From the NCBI RefSeq assembly GCF_001969855.1, contig NZ_MRBL01000019.1, positions 1 through 64,000 on the forward strand: DNA of 64,000 nt, in the 5' to 3' direction. A program made the translations under genes and the position numbers. How positions within the stretch are numbered: position 1 is the stretch's first letter; each line of letters opens with the position of its first letter. Shown here piece by piece: positions 1-9,841 of this stretch. The DNA comes from Bacillus haynesii (GTDB lineage Bacteria; Bacillota; Bacilli; Bacillales; Bacillaceae). The notes under the pieces are model-generated. The model saw nothing but the letters and a program-made list of their open reading frames with translations, searched no databases and was not told the origin of the DNA.

Positions 1-9
1 GTCTAGTAT

Positions 10-34
10 AAAGATGTATCTTAAATACATCTTT
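10..34. promoter_or_regulatory. NsrR-type operator 1 upstream of hmp
   Basis: A perfect 10-bp inverted repeat (AAAGATGTAT, 5-nt centre, ATACATCTTT) fits the dyad recognised by the nitric-oxide-sensing Fe-S repressor NsrR in Bacillus. A second copy lies 72 bp downstream, and the next gene is a flavohaemoglobin, the classical NsrR target. NsrR itself is not in the window. Confidence 0.75.
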
Positions 35-81
35 AATCAAAAGTAACAGTCCCATTTAAAAAAAGATCTTATTGCACCTTT

Positions 82-106
82 AAAGATGTATTTTAAATAC
101 ATTTTT
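82..106. promoter_or_regulatory. NsrR-type operator 2 upstream of hmp
   Basis: Second copy of the dyad: AAAGATGTAT, centre TTTAA, ATACATTTTT, with one mismatch between the arms. It ends 25 bp before the hmp start codon, so a bound repressor would cover the promoter or early transcribed region. Confidence 0.7.
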
Positions 107-131
107 AAAGTGACTGGGAGGAGAAAGCATT

Positions 132-1346
132 ATGCTATCTGAAAAAACCATGCAAATTGTTAAATCGACTGCACCTGTTTTAAAAGAAAAGGGAACAGAG
201 ATCACCACTTGTTTTTACAAGCGGATGTTTAATGCGCACCCTGAATTGAAAAACATCTTCAACATGTCTCGCCAGCAAACCGGCGGACAGCCGAAAGCTT
301 TGGCTTTCACTGTTTTGCAGGCGGCTGAGAACATCGACCGGCTCGGAGACCTGCTGCCGGTTGTCAAACAAATCGGACATAAACACAAAAGTTTGCATGT
401 GAAACCAGAGCACTATCCTATTGTCGGTCAGCATCTTTTGGAAGCCATTGAAATCGTGCTCGGCGAAGCTGCGACAGAGGACATTCTCCAAGCATGGGCA
501 GAAGCCTATGAAGAGATCGCCCGCGTATTTATTGAAGTCGAAAAACAAATGTATGAAGAAGACAAAAAGCAGGATGGAAACTGGGAAGGATTTAAACCGT
601 TTGTCATCATGGATAAGCGGGTCGAATCCGATACGATTACTTCCTTTTATTTGAAGCCTGCCGATGGAACGGATTTGCCCGCTTTCAGCCCCGGACAGTA
701 CGTATCTGTCCGCATTAAAATTCCCGGCGAACCGTATTTCTTAACAAGGCAGTATAGCTTGTCAGATGCCTGGAATAAAGACTACTACCGCATTTCAGTT
801 AAATTGGAAGCGGAGGAAGGTCAACCGATCGGAAGGGTATCAAGCTATCTGCATGAGAACATGGAAATCGGCGGCAGCTTGGAAGTGAGCGCTCCTGCCG
901 GAGATTTCACACTTTCCGAAGGAACGGATCGTCCGGTTTACTTCATCAGCGCCGGGTCAGGCATCACGCCTGTCATGAGCATGGTGCAAACGTTGGCTCA
1001 AAAAGAAAGCAGCCGCGAGATCACATTCGTGCATGCAGCGAAAACTGAACGGCATCATGCTTTCAAGGAAGAAACGGAGAAGCTGCTCGGCGCGAATCCG
1101 GCGAACCGTCTCCTGTTTGTCTACAGCAGGGGCGCTGAAGCGACGGAAGATCATACTGTAAAAGGCCGGGTGAATGAAGAGCTGTTGAAATCGGTCGTGA
1201 AAGATCCAAATGGTGAATTTTATGTATGCGGCCCGCTTTCATTTATGAAAAGCGTGATTGAAGGATTGCAAAATCTTGGCGTTTCGATGGAGAACATCCG
1301 CTATGAGAGCTTTGCTTCATCCCTTGACATGCAAATAGCGAACTAA
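132..1346 (+). CDS. hmp: Flavohaemoglobin, nitric oxide dioxygenase
   Basis: A 404-aa cytoplasmic enzyme that converts NO plus O2 to nitrate using NAD(P)H. Residues 1-140 are a globin with the haem-pocket residues Tyr29 (B10), Gln53 (E7) and proximal His85 (in HKHKS). The FAD-binding domain follows with the RQYSLS motif near residue 206. The NAD-binding domain carries GSGITPVMSM and YVCGP. The length matches Hmp of B. subtilis (about 399 aa). The start has a strong GGGAGGAG ribosome site, and two NsrR-type dyads precede it, so NO induction is expected. It is monocistronic, with a terminator after the stop. Confidence 0.96.
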   Translation: MLSEKTMQIVKSTAPVLKEKGTEITTCFYKRMFNAHPELKNIFNMSRQQTGGQPKALAFTVLQAAENIDRLGDLLPVVKQIGHKHKSLHVKPEHYPIVGQHLLEAIEIVLGEAATEDILQAWAEAYEEIARVFIEVEKQMYEEDKKQDGNWEGFKPFVIMDKRVESDTITSFYLKPADGTDLPAFSPGQYVSVRIKIPGEPYFLTRQYSLSDAWNKDYYRISVKLEAEEGQPIGRVSSYLHENMEIGGSLEVSAPAGDFTLSEGTDRPVYFISAGSGITPVMSMVQTLAQKESSREITFVHAAKTERHHAFKEETEKLLGANPANRLLFVYSRGAEATEDHTVKGRVNEELLKSVVKDPNGEFYVCGPLSFMKSVIEGLQNLGVSMENIRYESFASSLDMQIAN

Positions 1347-1353
1347 CAAAAGA

Positions 1354-1390
1354 AGGCAGCTGTCAAACCGACAGCTGCCTTTCATCTTTT
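1354..1390 (+). terminator. hmp terminator
   Basis: The stem GGCAGCTGTC / GACAGCTGCC with a short loop is followed by a T-rich tail, just after the hmp stop codon. Confidence 0.85.
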
Positions 1391-1442
1391 TAAAACCCGG
1401 CTCATACAATAAAGAGAAGTCCAACCGGGGGGGATTTGAGTA

Positions 1443-2852
1443 TTGAGCATACGGGAGCAAAAAGAGCTGCAGCGGGCGATTGAAGAAATTACGGAGATCG
1501 CGGAAGGATTCGGCCTTGATTTTTACCCGATGAGATATGAGATTTGTCCTGCTGAAATTATTTATACTTTCGGTGCATACGGGATGCCGACAAGATACAG
1601 CCATTGGAGTTTCGGCAAGCAATTTCACAAAATGAAGCTTCACTATGACTTTGGTTTGAGCAAAATATATGAGCTTGTTATTAATTCAGATCCGTGTTAT
1701 GCGTTTTTGCTGGACAGCAATTCATTGATTCAAAATAAGCTGATTGTCGCACACGTCCTTGCTCATTGTGATTTCTTTAAAAATAACTGCCGTTTTCAAA
1801 ATACGAAGCGCGATATGGTTGAAAGCATGTCGGCGACAGCAGAGCGGATTAAACATTATGAGACGCTCCACGGTTCTAAAGAAGTCGAGGCATTTCTCGA
1901 TGCGGTGCTGGCGATTGAAGAACACATTGACCCTTCGCTCGTGAGGCCGAAGCTGTCGTGGAGCATAGATGATGAAGAGGGAGAAGAAACCGGCGCCCCG
2001 ACCACTCCTTATGACGACCTCTGGGAACTGGATCAAAAAGGATCGAAAGAGAAGCAGAAAAAGACGAAAAAAAAGTTTCCGCCGAAGCCGGAAAAAGACA
2101 TTCTGTTATTCATTGAAGAGCATTCGCGGGAGCTGGAGCCTTGGCAGCGCGACATCTTAACGATGATGAGAGAGGAAATGCTGTATTTCTGGCCGCAGCT
2201 TGAAACGAAAATCATGAATGAAGGCTGGGCGTCCTACTGGCATCAGCGAATCATCCGCGAGCTTAATCTGACATCAAGTGAAGCAATCGAATTCGCCAAG
2301 CTGAACGCGGGAGTGGTTCAGCCGTCCAAAACGGGCATCAATCCTTATTATCTCGGATTGAAAATATTTGAGGACATAGAGGAGCGCTACAACACCCCGA
2401 CAGAAGATATGAAGAAGATGGGTGTAGAGCCGAACTCGGGGAGAGAAAAAATATTTGAAGTCAGGGAGATCGAATCAGACATTTCATTTATCAGGAACTA
2501 TTTAACGAAAGATCTCGTGATGCGGGAAGATCTCTACTTGTTTCAAAAACAGGGAAGGGATTATAAAATCGTCGACAAGGATTGGGAAGCTGTACGCGAT
2601 CAGCTCGTCAGCATGAGAGTCAACGGAGGATTTCCTTATTTGACTGTTGAGGACGGAGATTACTTAAAGAACAATGAATTATACATCAAGCATTGGTATG
2701 AAGGGATCGAACTCGATTTGAAGTACCTTGAAAAAGTTCTGCCTTACCTCCACCAGCTATGGGGAAGAAGCGTGCATGTCGAAACCGTGCTCGAAGATAA
2801 ACCCGTCATGTTTTCCTATGATGGAAAGGCTGTCCACCGCAGATATTTATAA
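1443..2852 (+). CDS. spoVR: Stage V sporulation protein R (cortex formation)
   Basis: A 469-aa soluble protein of the SpoVR family, nearly identical in length to B. subtilis SpoVR (468 aa). It is needed for normal spore cortex synthesis, and the gene is transcribed in the mother cell in B. subtilis; its biochemical activity is unknown. The start is TTG at 1443 behind a G-rich ribosome site (GGGGGGGA, 1427-1434). A highly charged lysine-rich segment lies around residues 200-220. It sits between hmp and lytE; phoA, found between spoVR and lytE in B. subtilis, is missing. No sporulation promoter could be assigned with confidence. Confidence 0.93.
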   Translation: MSIREQKELQRAIEEITEIAEGFGLDFYPMRYEICPAEIIYTFGAYGMPTRYSHWSFGKQFHKMKLHYDFGLSKIYELVINSDPCYAFLLDSNSLIQNKLIVAHVLAHCDFFKNNCRFQNTKRDMVESMSATAERIKHYETLHGSKEVEAFLDAVLAIEEHIDPSLVRPKLSWSIDDEEGEETGAPTTPYDDLWELDQKGSKEKQKKTKKKFPPKPEKDILLFIEEHSRELEPWQRDILTMMREEMLYFWPQLETKIMNEGWASYWHQRIIRELNLTSSEAIEFAKLNAGVVQPSKTGINPYYLGLKIFEDIEERYNTPTEDMKKMGVEPNSGREKIFEVREIESDISFIRNYLTKDLVMREDLYLFQKQGRDYKIVDKDWEAVRDQLVSMRVNGGFPYLTVEDGDYLKNNELYIKHWYEGIELDLKYLEKVLPYLHQLWGRSVHVETVLEDKPVMFSYDGKAVHRRYL

Positions 2853-2860
2853 AAAGTTTC

Positions 2861-2890
2861 AGGCTGCATTCGTGCAGCCTTTGTTATTTT
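2861..2890 (+). terminator. spoVR terminator
   Basis: The hairpin AGGCTGCA / TGCAGCCT with a TTCG loop is followed by a T-rich tract. Confidence 0.85.
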
Positions 2891-3221
2891 AATGAACGTT
2901 TGTTCAGTTTTACGAGTTAATTATAAAAATGTAAAATAAAGTATTTTATACTATTTCTAAAATTGTAATTTTAGCTGCCGGAAAGTGCGAAAATGTAGCA
3001 TTTAAGTTACCTTTGAAATGTAAATGAAATATAATCTACCCTTAAAAACTTTTTTTAAAAACGAATAATTAAGGAATTTGACTTAGTAAGTCAAGACTAT
3101 ACCTGATGGAATTCCCTCCTTATAATAGAAGCAGAGGAAGGCTGAAGCAGCCGTTCTCAAAAATAATGAAACTACTAATTTTTGCCTTTGAAAATATAAA
3201 TTCTGCTAGTGGGAGGACAAC
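2891..3221 (+). promoter_or_regulatory. AT-rich lytE control region
   Basis: This 331-bp non-coding stretch is very AT-rich. A near-match to the WalR/YycF direct repeat (TGTAAA, 5 nt, TATAAT, at 3019-3035) lies inside it, and lytE is a known WalR and SigI target in B. subtilis. A sequence TATAAT occurs near 3121. The WalR assignment is tentative, because the second half-site departs from the consensus. No gene was seen here. Confidence 0.4.
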
Positions 3222-4058
3222 ATGAAAAAACAAGTAATTACAGCAGCATCAGCGGTTGTTTTAGGATCGACTTTGTTTGCGGGAGCCGCTTCCGCGCAAA
3301 CCATAACGGTGAAAAAAGGGGATACGTTATGGGGGTTTTCGAAGAAGTACGGCACATCTGTCAGCAAGATTAAACAGGAAAACAAGCTGAACTCCGATAT
3401 CATTTACATAGGACAGAGGCTGTCGATCAATGGAAGCAGTTCTTCATCTGCAAAAGCTTCACAAGCTTCATCAGCTACACACAAAGTGGTCAAAGGAGAC
3501 AGCCTTTGGAAAATTTCACGGACATACGGCATGACTGTTAATGAACTGAAGTCTCTGAACGGCTTAAAAACAGATTTAATCCGAATCGGACAAGTATTAA
3601 AAGTGAAAGGGACGAAAAGCGTAAAAGCAGCATCAACAACCAAGCCTTCTGCATCAAGCGGGACAAGCAAAACAAGCAAGGCACCTGCGCAAACCTCTTC
3701 AGCGCTGAATACGTCAAAACTTGTTTCGGATGCAAAAGCACTTATCGGAACGCCTTATAAGTGGGGCGGAACATCTACATCAGGATTTGACTGCAGCGGG
3801 TTTGTCTGGTACATCCTCAACAAACAGACAAATGTGGCGAGAACGAATACAGTCGGATACTGGAATTCGATGAAGAGCGTATCAAGTCCGGCAGTAGGCG
3901 ATTTCGTATTCTTCACGACATATCAGCCGGGACCTTCGCATATGGGGGTTTACATCGGAAACAATCAATTCGTTCATGCCGGTTCTGACGGCGTAACGAT
4001 CAGCGATATGACAAACAGCTATTGGAAGCCGCGCTATCTTGGAGCAAAACGCTTCTAA
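3222..4058 (+). CDS. lytE: Cell-wall DL-endopeptidase LytE (2 LysM + NlpC/P60)
   Basis: A 278-aa secreted autolysin that cuts D-Glu-meso-DAP bonds in peptidoglycan during lateral wall growth. It has a signal peptide (residues 1-25, ending SA-SA-Q), LysM domains at about 27-69 and 86-130 separated by Ser-rich linkers, and a C-terminal NlpC/P60 domain. The catalytic Cys191 lies in FDCSGF, with histidines in PSHMG and FVHAG. B. subtilis LytE has three LysM repeats and 334 aa, so this version is one LysM shorter. The ribosome site is GGGAGG, and a terminator follows. Confidence 0.93.
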   Translation: MKKQVITAASAVVLGSTLFAGAASAQTITVKKGDTLWGFSKKYGTSVSKIKQENKLNSDIIYIGQRLSINGSSSSSAKASQASSATHKVVKGDSLWKISRTYGMTVNELKSLNGLKTDLIRIGQVLKVKGTKSVKAASTTKPSASSGTSKTSKAPAQTSSALNTSKLVSDAKALIGTPYKWGGTSTSGFDCSGFVWYILNKQTNVARTNTVGYWNSMKSVSSPAVGDFVFFTTYQPGPSHMGVYIGNNQFVHAGSDGVTISDMTNSYWKPRYLGAKRF

Positions 4059-4069
4059 TGTTACAGGGA

Positions 4070-4104
4070 CAAGCCCGTTCATCATGATGAACGGGTTTTT
4101 TCCG
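4070..4104. terminator. Terminator after lytE
   Basis: The hairpin AGCCCGTTCAT / ATGAACGGG is followed by TTTTTT and lies between the convergent lytE and citR genes. Confidence 0.85.
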
Positions 4105-4105
4105 T

Positions 4106-4984
4106 TTAGAAACGGAACTCGGTTAAAAACGCCAAAAAGTGCTCGACCTTCTCATTATCTTTCAGACTGATCGCATATCCCCCTGCAACAGGAAGCTTCA
4201 TGAAATCGCACGGTACCTCTATTAATCTTCCTTCCGTTAGCTCGCGGTGCACGGTCGACAGCGGCAAAAATGATATACCGAGTCCTTCTGAAATAAACCG
4301 TTTTGTAATATGCGTCTGGCTTACGAGCATCGTTCTGACAAACGGAAATTTGATCCTCAGCTGCCTGACGAGGTCGTCCCAGTATTCCGGATGATTGTGG
4401 GTCAACAGCAAATATTCTTCAAGCAAATCTTCGACATCGAGCGGCGGCGCTTGTTCTGAATCGCGGCCGTCATGAGGCGCAACCAAAATGACGGGATCGC
4501 TGTACATGGAATAACAGTTCAGGTTTGACGATTGCACGTTTAAGCAGCTTAATCCGATATCTGCATGGCCAGCTGAAATCAGGGGAGCGATTTCAGCTGA
4601 TTCGGCGATCTTTACTTTGATCTCCGAATTCGGATGAAGCGCTGTGTATTTTTTTAATACAAATGGGAGAATCGTATCGGCGATAAGCGGTGAAACCGCT
4701 AGATTCAATGTCTGCGAATAGCCTTGTCTGATTCTGTGAAGCTCTGCCATGCTCGATTCATAGTCTTCCAACAGGCGAAGGGCGAAAGGAAGGTAAGCCC
4801 GGCCTTCTTTCGTTAAATGAATGCTTCTTCCTTTGCGGGTGAACAGCTGGCACCCGAGTTCTTCTTCAAGCAGTTTAATTTGGACGGTGACGGTCGGCTG
4901 AGAAATAAATAAGGTTTCCGCCGTCTTTCTGAAATTTTCGTATTTTGCGGCAGTAACAAAGGTATGAAGCCATTTAAAATCCAT
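4106..4984 (-). CDS. citR: LysR-family regulator CitR
   Basis: A 292-aa LysR-type regulator. The N-terminal winged helix spans residues 1-60 (FVTAAKYENF ... SQPTVTVQIKLLEEEL) and a LysR substrate-binding domain fills the remainder. In B. subtilis CitR (291 aa) represses the divergent citA gene; the arrangement here is the same, with 110 bp between the start codons. The ribosome site is AGGAGG. The effector is unknown. Confidence 0.93.
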   Translation of the reverse strand: MDFKWLHTFVTAAKYENFRKTAETLFISQPTVTVQIKLLEEELGCQLFTRKGRSIHLTKEGRAYLPFALRLLEDYESSMAELHRIRQGYSQTLNLAVSPLIADTILPFVLKKYTALHPNSEIKVKIAESAEIAPLISAGHADIGLSCLNVQSSNLNCYSMYSDPVILVAPHDGRDSEQAPPLDVEDLLEEYLLLTHNHPEYWDDLVRQLRIKFPFVRTMLVSQTHITKRFISEGLGISFLPLSTVHRELTEGRLIEVPCDFMKLPVAGGYAISLKDNEKVEHFLAFLTEFRF

Positions 4985-5032
4985 TGCAGTCCTCCTGATT
5001 AATTTTGTTAATCAAAGACATCAATATAATTC

Positions 5033-5049
5033 AATATTTTTTAAATATT
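5033..5049. promoter_or_regulatory. Palindrome in the citR-citA intergenic region
   Basis: AATATTT, 3 nt, AAATATT is a perfect dyad lying between the divergent citR and citA genes. It is a plausible LysR-family operator for CitR, but the surrounding DNA is so AT-rich that the assignment is weak. Confidence 0.35.
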
Positions 5050-5094
5050 ATATCAACTATAATCATATTTACAAAGGAAAAAGGAGGAATTGAT

Positions 5095-6186
5095 ATGGTT
5101 TATCATGGGTTGAAAGGGATTACTTGTGTTGAAACAGCCATCAGCCGCATTGACGGTGAAGAAGGAAAGCTGATCTACAGAGGATACAATGCTGATGAAC
5201 TGGCGCTTACATCCACATTTGAAGAAGTCGCTTACCTGATTCTCAACGGGGCATTTCCGACGGAAGCGGAACTCAGCCGATTCAATGAGATGCTCGCTTC
5301 ATTCCGTGTGCTTCCAGAAGCATGCGAGCAATTGATCCGCAGTCTTCCGGCCGAATTAGACGATATGGCGGTTCTGCGCACGGTCGTTTCTTCATTCGGG
5401 GACAAATCGTTTGCGTTCAAGCCGACAATGGAGCAGGCCCTTAGGCTGATTGCAGCCGCCCCGTCGATTATCGCGGTCAGAAAGCGGCTGACTGACGGAG
5501 AAGAGCCTGTTCAGCCGCTGGATGAGCTTGGCTTTGTGGAACATTATTTTTACATGCTGAAAGGAAAGCGCCCGACAGAAGCTCAGAAAAAAGCGCTCGA
5601 AACGTACATGATTCTTGCGATGGAACACGGCATGAACGCTTCAACCTTTTCGGCAAGGGTTACGGTGTCTACAGAATCCGATCTTGTTTCTGCCGTCACA
5701 TCTGCACTCGGCACGATGAAGGGACCTTTGCACGGCGGAGCGCCGTCTGCGGTGACGGATATGCTGGAAGGCATCGGGGAAAAACAGCACGCTGAAAGCT
5801 ATATAAGAGAAAAGCTTGAAAAAGGCGAGAGGCTGATGGGATTTGGACACCGCGTCTATAAAACGCATGATCCGAGAGCGAAGGCTTTAAGGGTGAAAGC
5901 TGAAGAAATTGCCGGGGGCGACCGGGATATCGACCTTGCTCTTCATGTTGAAAATACGGCGATCCGTCTTTTGGAAGAATACAAGCCGGGCCGCAAGCTT
6001 TATACGAATGTCGAATTTTACGCAGCCGCTGTCATGAAGGCGATCGACTTTGATGCCGCATTGTTTACACCTACTTTTTCGGCAGCGAGAATGGTCGGCT
6101 GGTGCGCCCATGTGCTGGAGCAGGCTGACAACAACATGATTTTCAGGCCGTCGGCTAAATATATCGGAGAACTGGTTTCTCAGTAA
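5095..6186 (+). CDS. citA: Citrate synthase I (minor isozyme)
   Basis: A 363-aa citrate synthase that condenses acetyl-CoA and oxaloacetate. The start is ATG 5095 behind AAGGAGGAAT; a longer in-frame extension to 5005 has no ribosome site. The active-site histidines lie in GPLHGGAPS and GFGHRVYK, and the catalytic Asp in the DFDAALF segment. The length agrees with B. subtilis CitA (366 aa). CitA is the minor isozyme beside CitZ, and CitR is expected to repress it. Confidence 0.95.
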   Translation: MVYHGLKGITCVETAISRIDGEEGKLIYRGYNADELALTSTFEEVAYLILNGAFPTEAELSRFNEMLASFRVLPEACEQLIRSLPAELDDMAVLRTVVSSFGDKSFAFKPTMEQALRLIAAAPSIIAVRKRLTDGEEPVQPLDELGFVEHYFYMLKGKRPTEAQKKALETYMILAMEHGMNASTFSARVTVSTESDLVSAVTSALGTMKGPLHGGAPSAVTDMLEGIGEKQHAESYIREKLEKGERLMGFGHRVYKTHDPRAKALRVKAEEIAGGDRDIDLALHVENTAIRLLEEYKPGRKLYTNVEFYAAAVMKAIDFDAALFTPTFSAARMVGWCAHVLEQADNNMIFRPSAKYIGELVSQ

Positions 6187-6190
6187 TGCG

Positions 6191-6228
6191 GACACACGCC
6201 TTCTCATCGAAGCGTGTGTTTTTTAATA
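6191..6228 (+). terminator. citA terminator
   Basis: The hairpin ACACACGC / GCGTGTGT is followed by TTTTTT, directly after citA. Confidence 0.8.
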
Positions 6229-6307
6229 GGATTTTTTGAATGTTAGTAGGGAATCATGCCGGTGTTCTTGAATGTATTCATCAAGAAAGTCCTTTAAGGA
6301 GGAGACG

Positions 6308-7372
6308 ATGAAAAAAGGTTTGCTGATGTTGATCATGCTGTTTTTTCTAGGGGCATGCACGGAAGACCGGGATTTTGATGCTGAATATGAAGCGACGACC
6401 GCGAAAGAAGGCGGAAGCGGCGCCGAAGTCATCGCAGACCGCCTTGATGTGCCTTGGACGATCGCTCATACTGGTGAGATTTTTTACATTACCGAAAGAA
6501 ACGGGGGAATCGTGTCCATTGTTGACGGCAAAAAGGAGCGCATGCAGCTTCAGTTGAAAAAGCCCGTTCATCAAGAAGGGGAAGGCGGGCTGCTCGGATT
6601 TGTACTCCATCCGGATTTTAAAAACAATCAGGAGGCATACGTTTACCATACATACAAAGACGGGAGCCATCTGAAAAACCGGATCGTCAAATTGACGCTT
6701 GACCGCCTCACTTGGACGGAAACGGAGGAGCTGCTTGCCGATTTGCCTGGAGGCGTGATTCATAACGGCGGCCGGATGGCGATCGGACCCGATCAAAAGC
6801 TGTACATCACGACAGGCGATGCGGGGGAAAGGGAATGGGCCCAGCAGCCTGAAAAGATGGCGGGTGTGATCTTAAGAATGGAGCTTGATGGTACGATACC
6901 GGCTGATCAGCCTTTTAGCTCGTCTTATGTATACAGCTTTGGACACCGGAATCCGCAAGGCCTCGCATGGATCGGCCGTCAGCTTTACAGTTCCGAACAC
7001 GGGCAGTCTGGACATGATGAAGTGAACAAAATAGAACCCGGAGCCAATTATGGCTGGCCGGTGATTGAAGGAAGCGATGAGAAGCAGGGAATGAAAGCAC
7101 CGCTCATCCATTCGGGAGAAAAAACGTGGGCGCCATCCGGTTTAGCGCAGAAAGGGGACGTCCTCTATATGGCCGGGCTGCGGGGAGAGGGCGTTTTCCG
7201 GGTCGATCCGGCGGAAGCCAAAGCGGTAAAATGGCTTGGCGGATACGGCAGAATCAGGGATGTGAAAGTAATCGGAGATGATCTGTATTTCATTACGAAC
7301 AATGGCGACGGAAGAGGCGAAAAAAAACAGATAGACGACCGGCTCATCCGCGTACCTCTGTCTGACCAGTAA
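6308..7372 (+). CDS. PQQ-type glucose/sorbosone dehydrogenase-like lipoprotein
   Basis: A 354-aa exported lipoprotein. The lipobox LGAC (residues 14-17) ends a short signal peptide. The rest is a six-bladed propeller of the glucose/sorbosone dehydrogenase family, with typical segments such as HNGGRMAIGPDGxLYITTGD-like residues near 158-178, GHRNPQGLAW and PGANYGWPVIEG. The start is ATG 6308 behind AAGGAGGAG. Family members oxidise sugars with pyrroloquinoline quinone; whether this one binds PQQ cannot be told from sequence, and Bacillus generally does not make PQQ. The gene is not remembered at this place in B. subtilis. Confidence 0.85.
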   Translation: MKKGLLMLIMLFFLGACTEDRDFDAEYEATTAKEGGSGAEVIADRLDVPWTIAHTGEIFYITERNGGIVSIVDGKKERMQLQLKKPVHQEGEGGLLGFVLHPDFKNNQEAYVYHTYKDGSHLKNRIVKLTLDRLTWTETEELLADLPGGVIHNGGRMAIGPDQKLYITTGDAGEREWAQQPEKMAGVILRMELDGTIPADQPFSSSYVYSFGHRNPQGLAWIGRQLYSSEHGQSGHDEVNKIEPGANYGWPVIEGSDEKQGMKAPLIHSGEKTWAPSGLAQKGDVLYMAGLRGEGVFRVDPAEAKAVKWLGGYGRIRDVKVIGDDLYFITNNGDGRGEKKQIDDRLIRVPLSDQ

Positions 7373-7454
7373 ACCTGTCTCGCTGAGTTCTTGCGTTTAA
7401 GGATGCCGGAATCGTGGTAACTGAGCACTAAACAATGGTGAAGAGGTGAGACGA

Positions 7455-8324
7455 ATGAATCCGGCAAACAGACAGACGGATGGACAGAAAGCGCAAAAAC
7501 AAGAAAAACAACCCGGGGCTGAGCACAAGATGGTGCCCCTTCCGCTCTCGGAAGACCGCGACTACAAAGGAAGCGGCAAATTAAAAGGAAAAACCGCCAT
7601 AATTACCGGAGGAGACAGCGGAATCGGCAGGGCGGCCGCCATTGCATACGCCAAAGAAGGTGCCGATATTGCCGTCATGTACTTGGATGAACACAAGGAT
7701 GCCGAGGAAACGAAAGAACGGATCGAGCAAGAAGGTGCAGAATGCCTCTTGATTCCCGGAGATGTCGGTGATGAAGCGCATTGCAAAACATCTGTCGAAA
7801 AAGCGGTGAATCACTTTGGCGGGCTCGACATTCTCGTGAACAATGCTGCTGAACAGCATCCGCAAAAAGGGATAGAAGATATTTCGACCGAACAGCTTGA
7901 ACAAACGTTCAGAACGAATATTTTCTCCATGTTTCACATGACAAAAGCCGCCCTCCCGCATTTAGAGGAAGGCAGCGCGATCATCAATACCGCATCGATC
8001 ACGGCATATGAGGGAAGCCCGGCGCTGATTGACTATTCGAGCACAAAGGGTGCGATTGTCGCGTTTACCCGTTCGATGGCTGCATCCCTTGTCAAAAAAG
8101 GAATACGCGTCAACGCGATAGCGCCGGGGCCCATTTGGACGCCGCTCATTCCGGCTACTTTTTCGCCGCAAAAAACGGAAAAACACGGTACAAATACGCC
8201 GATGGGAAGGCCTGGACAGCCTTCAGAACACGCTGCAGTGTATGTTCTGCTCGCTTCAGACGATTCCTCTTATATGACAGGACAGACGATCCACATCAAC
8301 GGCGGAAGATATGTGACGACATAA
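7455..8324 (+). CDS. yhdF: Short-chain dehydrogenase/reductase YhdF
   Basis: A 289-aa NAD(P)-dependent oxidoreductase of the extended-N-terminus SDR group (glucose dehydrogenase or general stress type). After a hydrophilic tail of about 45 residues comes the Rossmann motif GGDSGIGRA, then NNAAEQHP and the catalytic YSSTKG (Tyr and Lys). It ends with the typical TGQTIHINGG. The start is ATG 7455 behind AAGAGGTG; an in-frame GTG at 7446 lies inside the ribosome site. The length equals that of B. subtilis YhdF. Its substrate is unknown. Confidence 0.92.
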   Translation: MNPANRQTDGQKAQKQEKQPGAEHKMVPLPLSEDRDYKGSGKLKGKTAIITGGDSGIGRAAAIAYAKEGADIAVMYLDEHKDAEETKERIEQEGAECLLIPGDVGDEAHCKTSVEKAVNHFGGLDILVNNAAEQHPQKGIEDISTEQLEQTFRTNIFSMFHMTKAALPHLEEGSAIINTASITAYEGSPALIDYSSTKGAIVAFTRSMAASLVKKGIRVNAIAPGPIWTPLIPATFSPQKTEKHGTNTPMGRPGQPSEHAAVYVLLASDDSSYMTGQTIHINGGRYVTT

Positions 8325-8368
8325 TCTCAACCGGCTGCCTATTGTAAGGCAGCCGGTTTTTTCTGTTT
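8325..8368 (+). terminator. yhdF terminator
   Basis: The hairpin AACCGGCTGCC / GGCAGCCGGTT is followed by TTTT. Confidence 0.85.
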
Positions 8369-8461
8369 ATTTTTTCGGAAAAATAAGAATTTGAAAGATC
8401 ACTTTCAAAAAAGCTGCCCTGTAAGAGATAATAGAAACAGAAAGAGAAAGGATGTGTATGA

Positions 8462-9820
8462 ATGAGCGACCGCAGAATGACAGCAAAGTGGGCATCCAAA
8501 CTTGGATTTATTCTCGCCGCCGCGGGGTCCGCCATCGGTCTGGGAGCGATTTGGAAGTTTCCCTATGTGGCGGGAACGAGCGGGGGAGGCGCATTTTTCC
8601 TTGTGTTTGTCCTATTTACGATACTGCTGGGGTATCCCTTGCTTTTGGGGGAATTTATATTAGGCCGAAAAAGCCAATCGGACGCTATCGGCACCTATCA
8701 AAAAATAGCGCCAGGGACGCCTTGGGTGATCACAGGCTGGATCGGAATCGCCGCCTGTTTCCTTGTCCTGTCGTTTTACAGTGTGATCGGCGGCTGGATT
8801 TTGCTTTATATCATCAAAGCAGTAACCGGTTCATTGTCGGGTCTCACGCAGGCCGGATACGGAGAGCTATTCGGTTCGATCATCAAAGATCCGCTGCAGA
8901 CACTGGCAGCGCAGCTTGCGTTTATCATCATGACGATCCTCGTCGTGGCGAAAGGTGTGCAAAAAGGAATCGAGCGCGTCAGTTCGATTATGATGCCGCT
9001 ATTATTTATTTTATTTATTGCGCTCGTTTTAAGGGCTCTGACGCTTGAGCATGCGATCGACGGCGTGCGTTTTCTGCTTGTGCCCGATTTTGGCAGCTTG
9101 ACGCCGCAGGCGATTCTTTTTGCGCTCGGACAAGCTTTCTTTACGCTGACGCTTGGCGTATCTGTGATGGTGACGTACAGCTCTTATTTGTCAAAGTCAC
9201 AAAACCTTCCGAAATCGGCGCTGTCGATTGTGATCATGAACCTTACCGTCACGCTGCTTGCCGGCTTGGCGATTTTTCCGGCCGTGTTTTCATTCGGCCT
9301 TCAGCCCGATCAGGGGCCGACTTTATTATTTGCGGTTCTGCCGGCAGTTTTTGACCGGCTTCCATTCGGGATGCTGTTTTTTATCGGATTTTTGACGGCC
9401 TTTTTATTTGCCGCGCTGACTTCGGCTTTTTCGATGATCGAGATCATTGTTGCGGCTATCACAAAAGGCGACCAAACGAAAAGGGGAAAATGGACGTGGG
9501 CGATCGGCCTTTTGATTTTTGCTGTCGGCATTCCTTCCTGCTTGTCTTACGGGGTGCTCGATGAGCCGTTCATTTTTAAGAAGACGTTTTTTGATGCGGC
9601 GGATTATGTCGTCAGCAATATTTTGATGCCGCTTGGCGCGCTCTTTATTTCTATTTTTATTCCGCTGAAATTGTCCAAACACGATCTATATGAAGAGATG
9701 AAAAGCGGATCAAAAGCGGGGAAAGGCTTTTTTATCGTGTGGTTTTATCTTCTCCGTTTCCTTGTTCCGCTCGCGATTGTACTTGTCTTTTTAAATTTAA
9801 TCGGAGTGTTTTCATTTTAA
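8462..9820 (+). CDS. yhdH: Sodium-dependent amino acid transporter (NSS family)
   Basis: A 452-aa polytopic membrane protein of the neurotransmitter:sodium symporter (LeuT-like) family, with about 11-12 hydrophobic segments. The Na+/substrate site of TM1 is visible as [17 protein letters not shown] (residues about 22-38). The length matches B. subtilis YhdH (451 aa). B. subtilis yhdG is absent. The gene ends 21 bp before a PLP decarboxylase, suggesting one operon in which an amino acid is imported and then decarboxylated. The transported amino acid cannot be named. Confidence 0.92.
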   Translation: MSDRRMTAKWASKLGFILAAAGSAIGLGAIWKFPYVAGTSGGGAFFLVFVLFTILLGYPLLLGEFILGRKSQSDAIGTYQKIAPGTPWVITGWIGIAACFLVLSFYSVIGGWILLYIIKAVTGSLSGLTQAGYGELFGSIIKDPLQTLAAQLAFIIMTILVVAKGVQKGIERVSSIMMPLLFILFIALVLRALTLEHAIDGVRFLLVPDFGSLTPQAILFALGQAFFTLTLGVSVMVTYSSYLSKSQNLPKSALSIVIMNLTVTLLAGLAIFPAVFSFGLQPDQGPTLLFAVLPAVFDRLPFGMLFFIGFLTAFLFAALTSAFSMIEIIVAAITKGDQTKRGKWTWAIGLLIFAVGIPSCLSYGVLDEPFIFKKTFFDAADYVVSNILMPLGALFISIFIPLKLSKHDLYEEMKSGSKAGKGFFIVWFYLLRFLVPLAIVLVFLNLIGVFSF

Positions 9821-9841
9821 AAGATCAGGAGATGGGTGAAT

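Noticed and set aside
5005..5094. N-terminal extension of citrate synthase
   Set aside because: The frame is open upstream, but the extension crosses the AT-rich operator region and the AAGGAGG site. ATG 5095 gives the family length.
8452..9048. 198-codon frame overlapping the NSS transporter gene
   Set aside because: It is an out-of-frame shadow of the transporter with a basic, low-sense composition.
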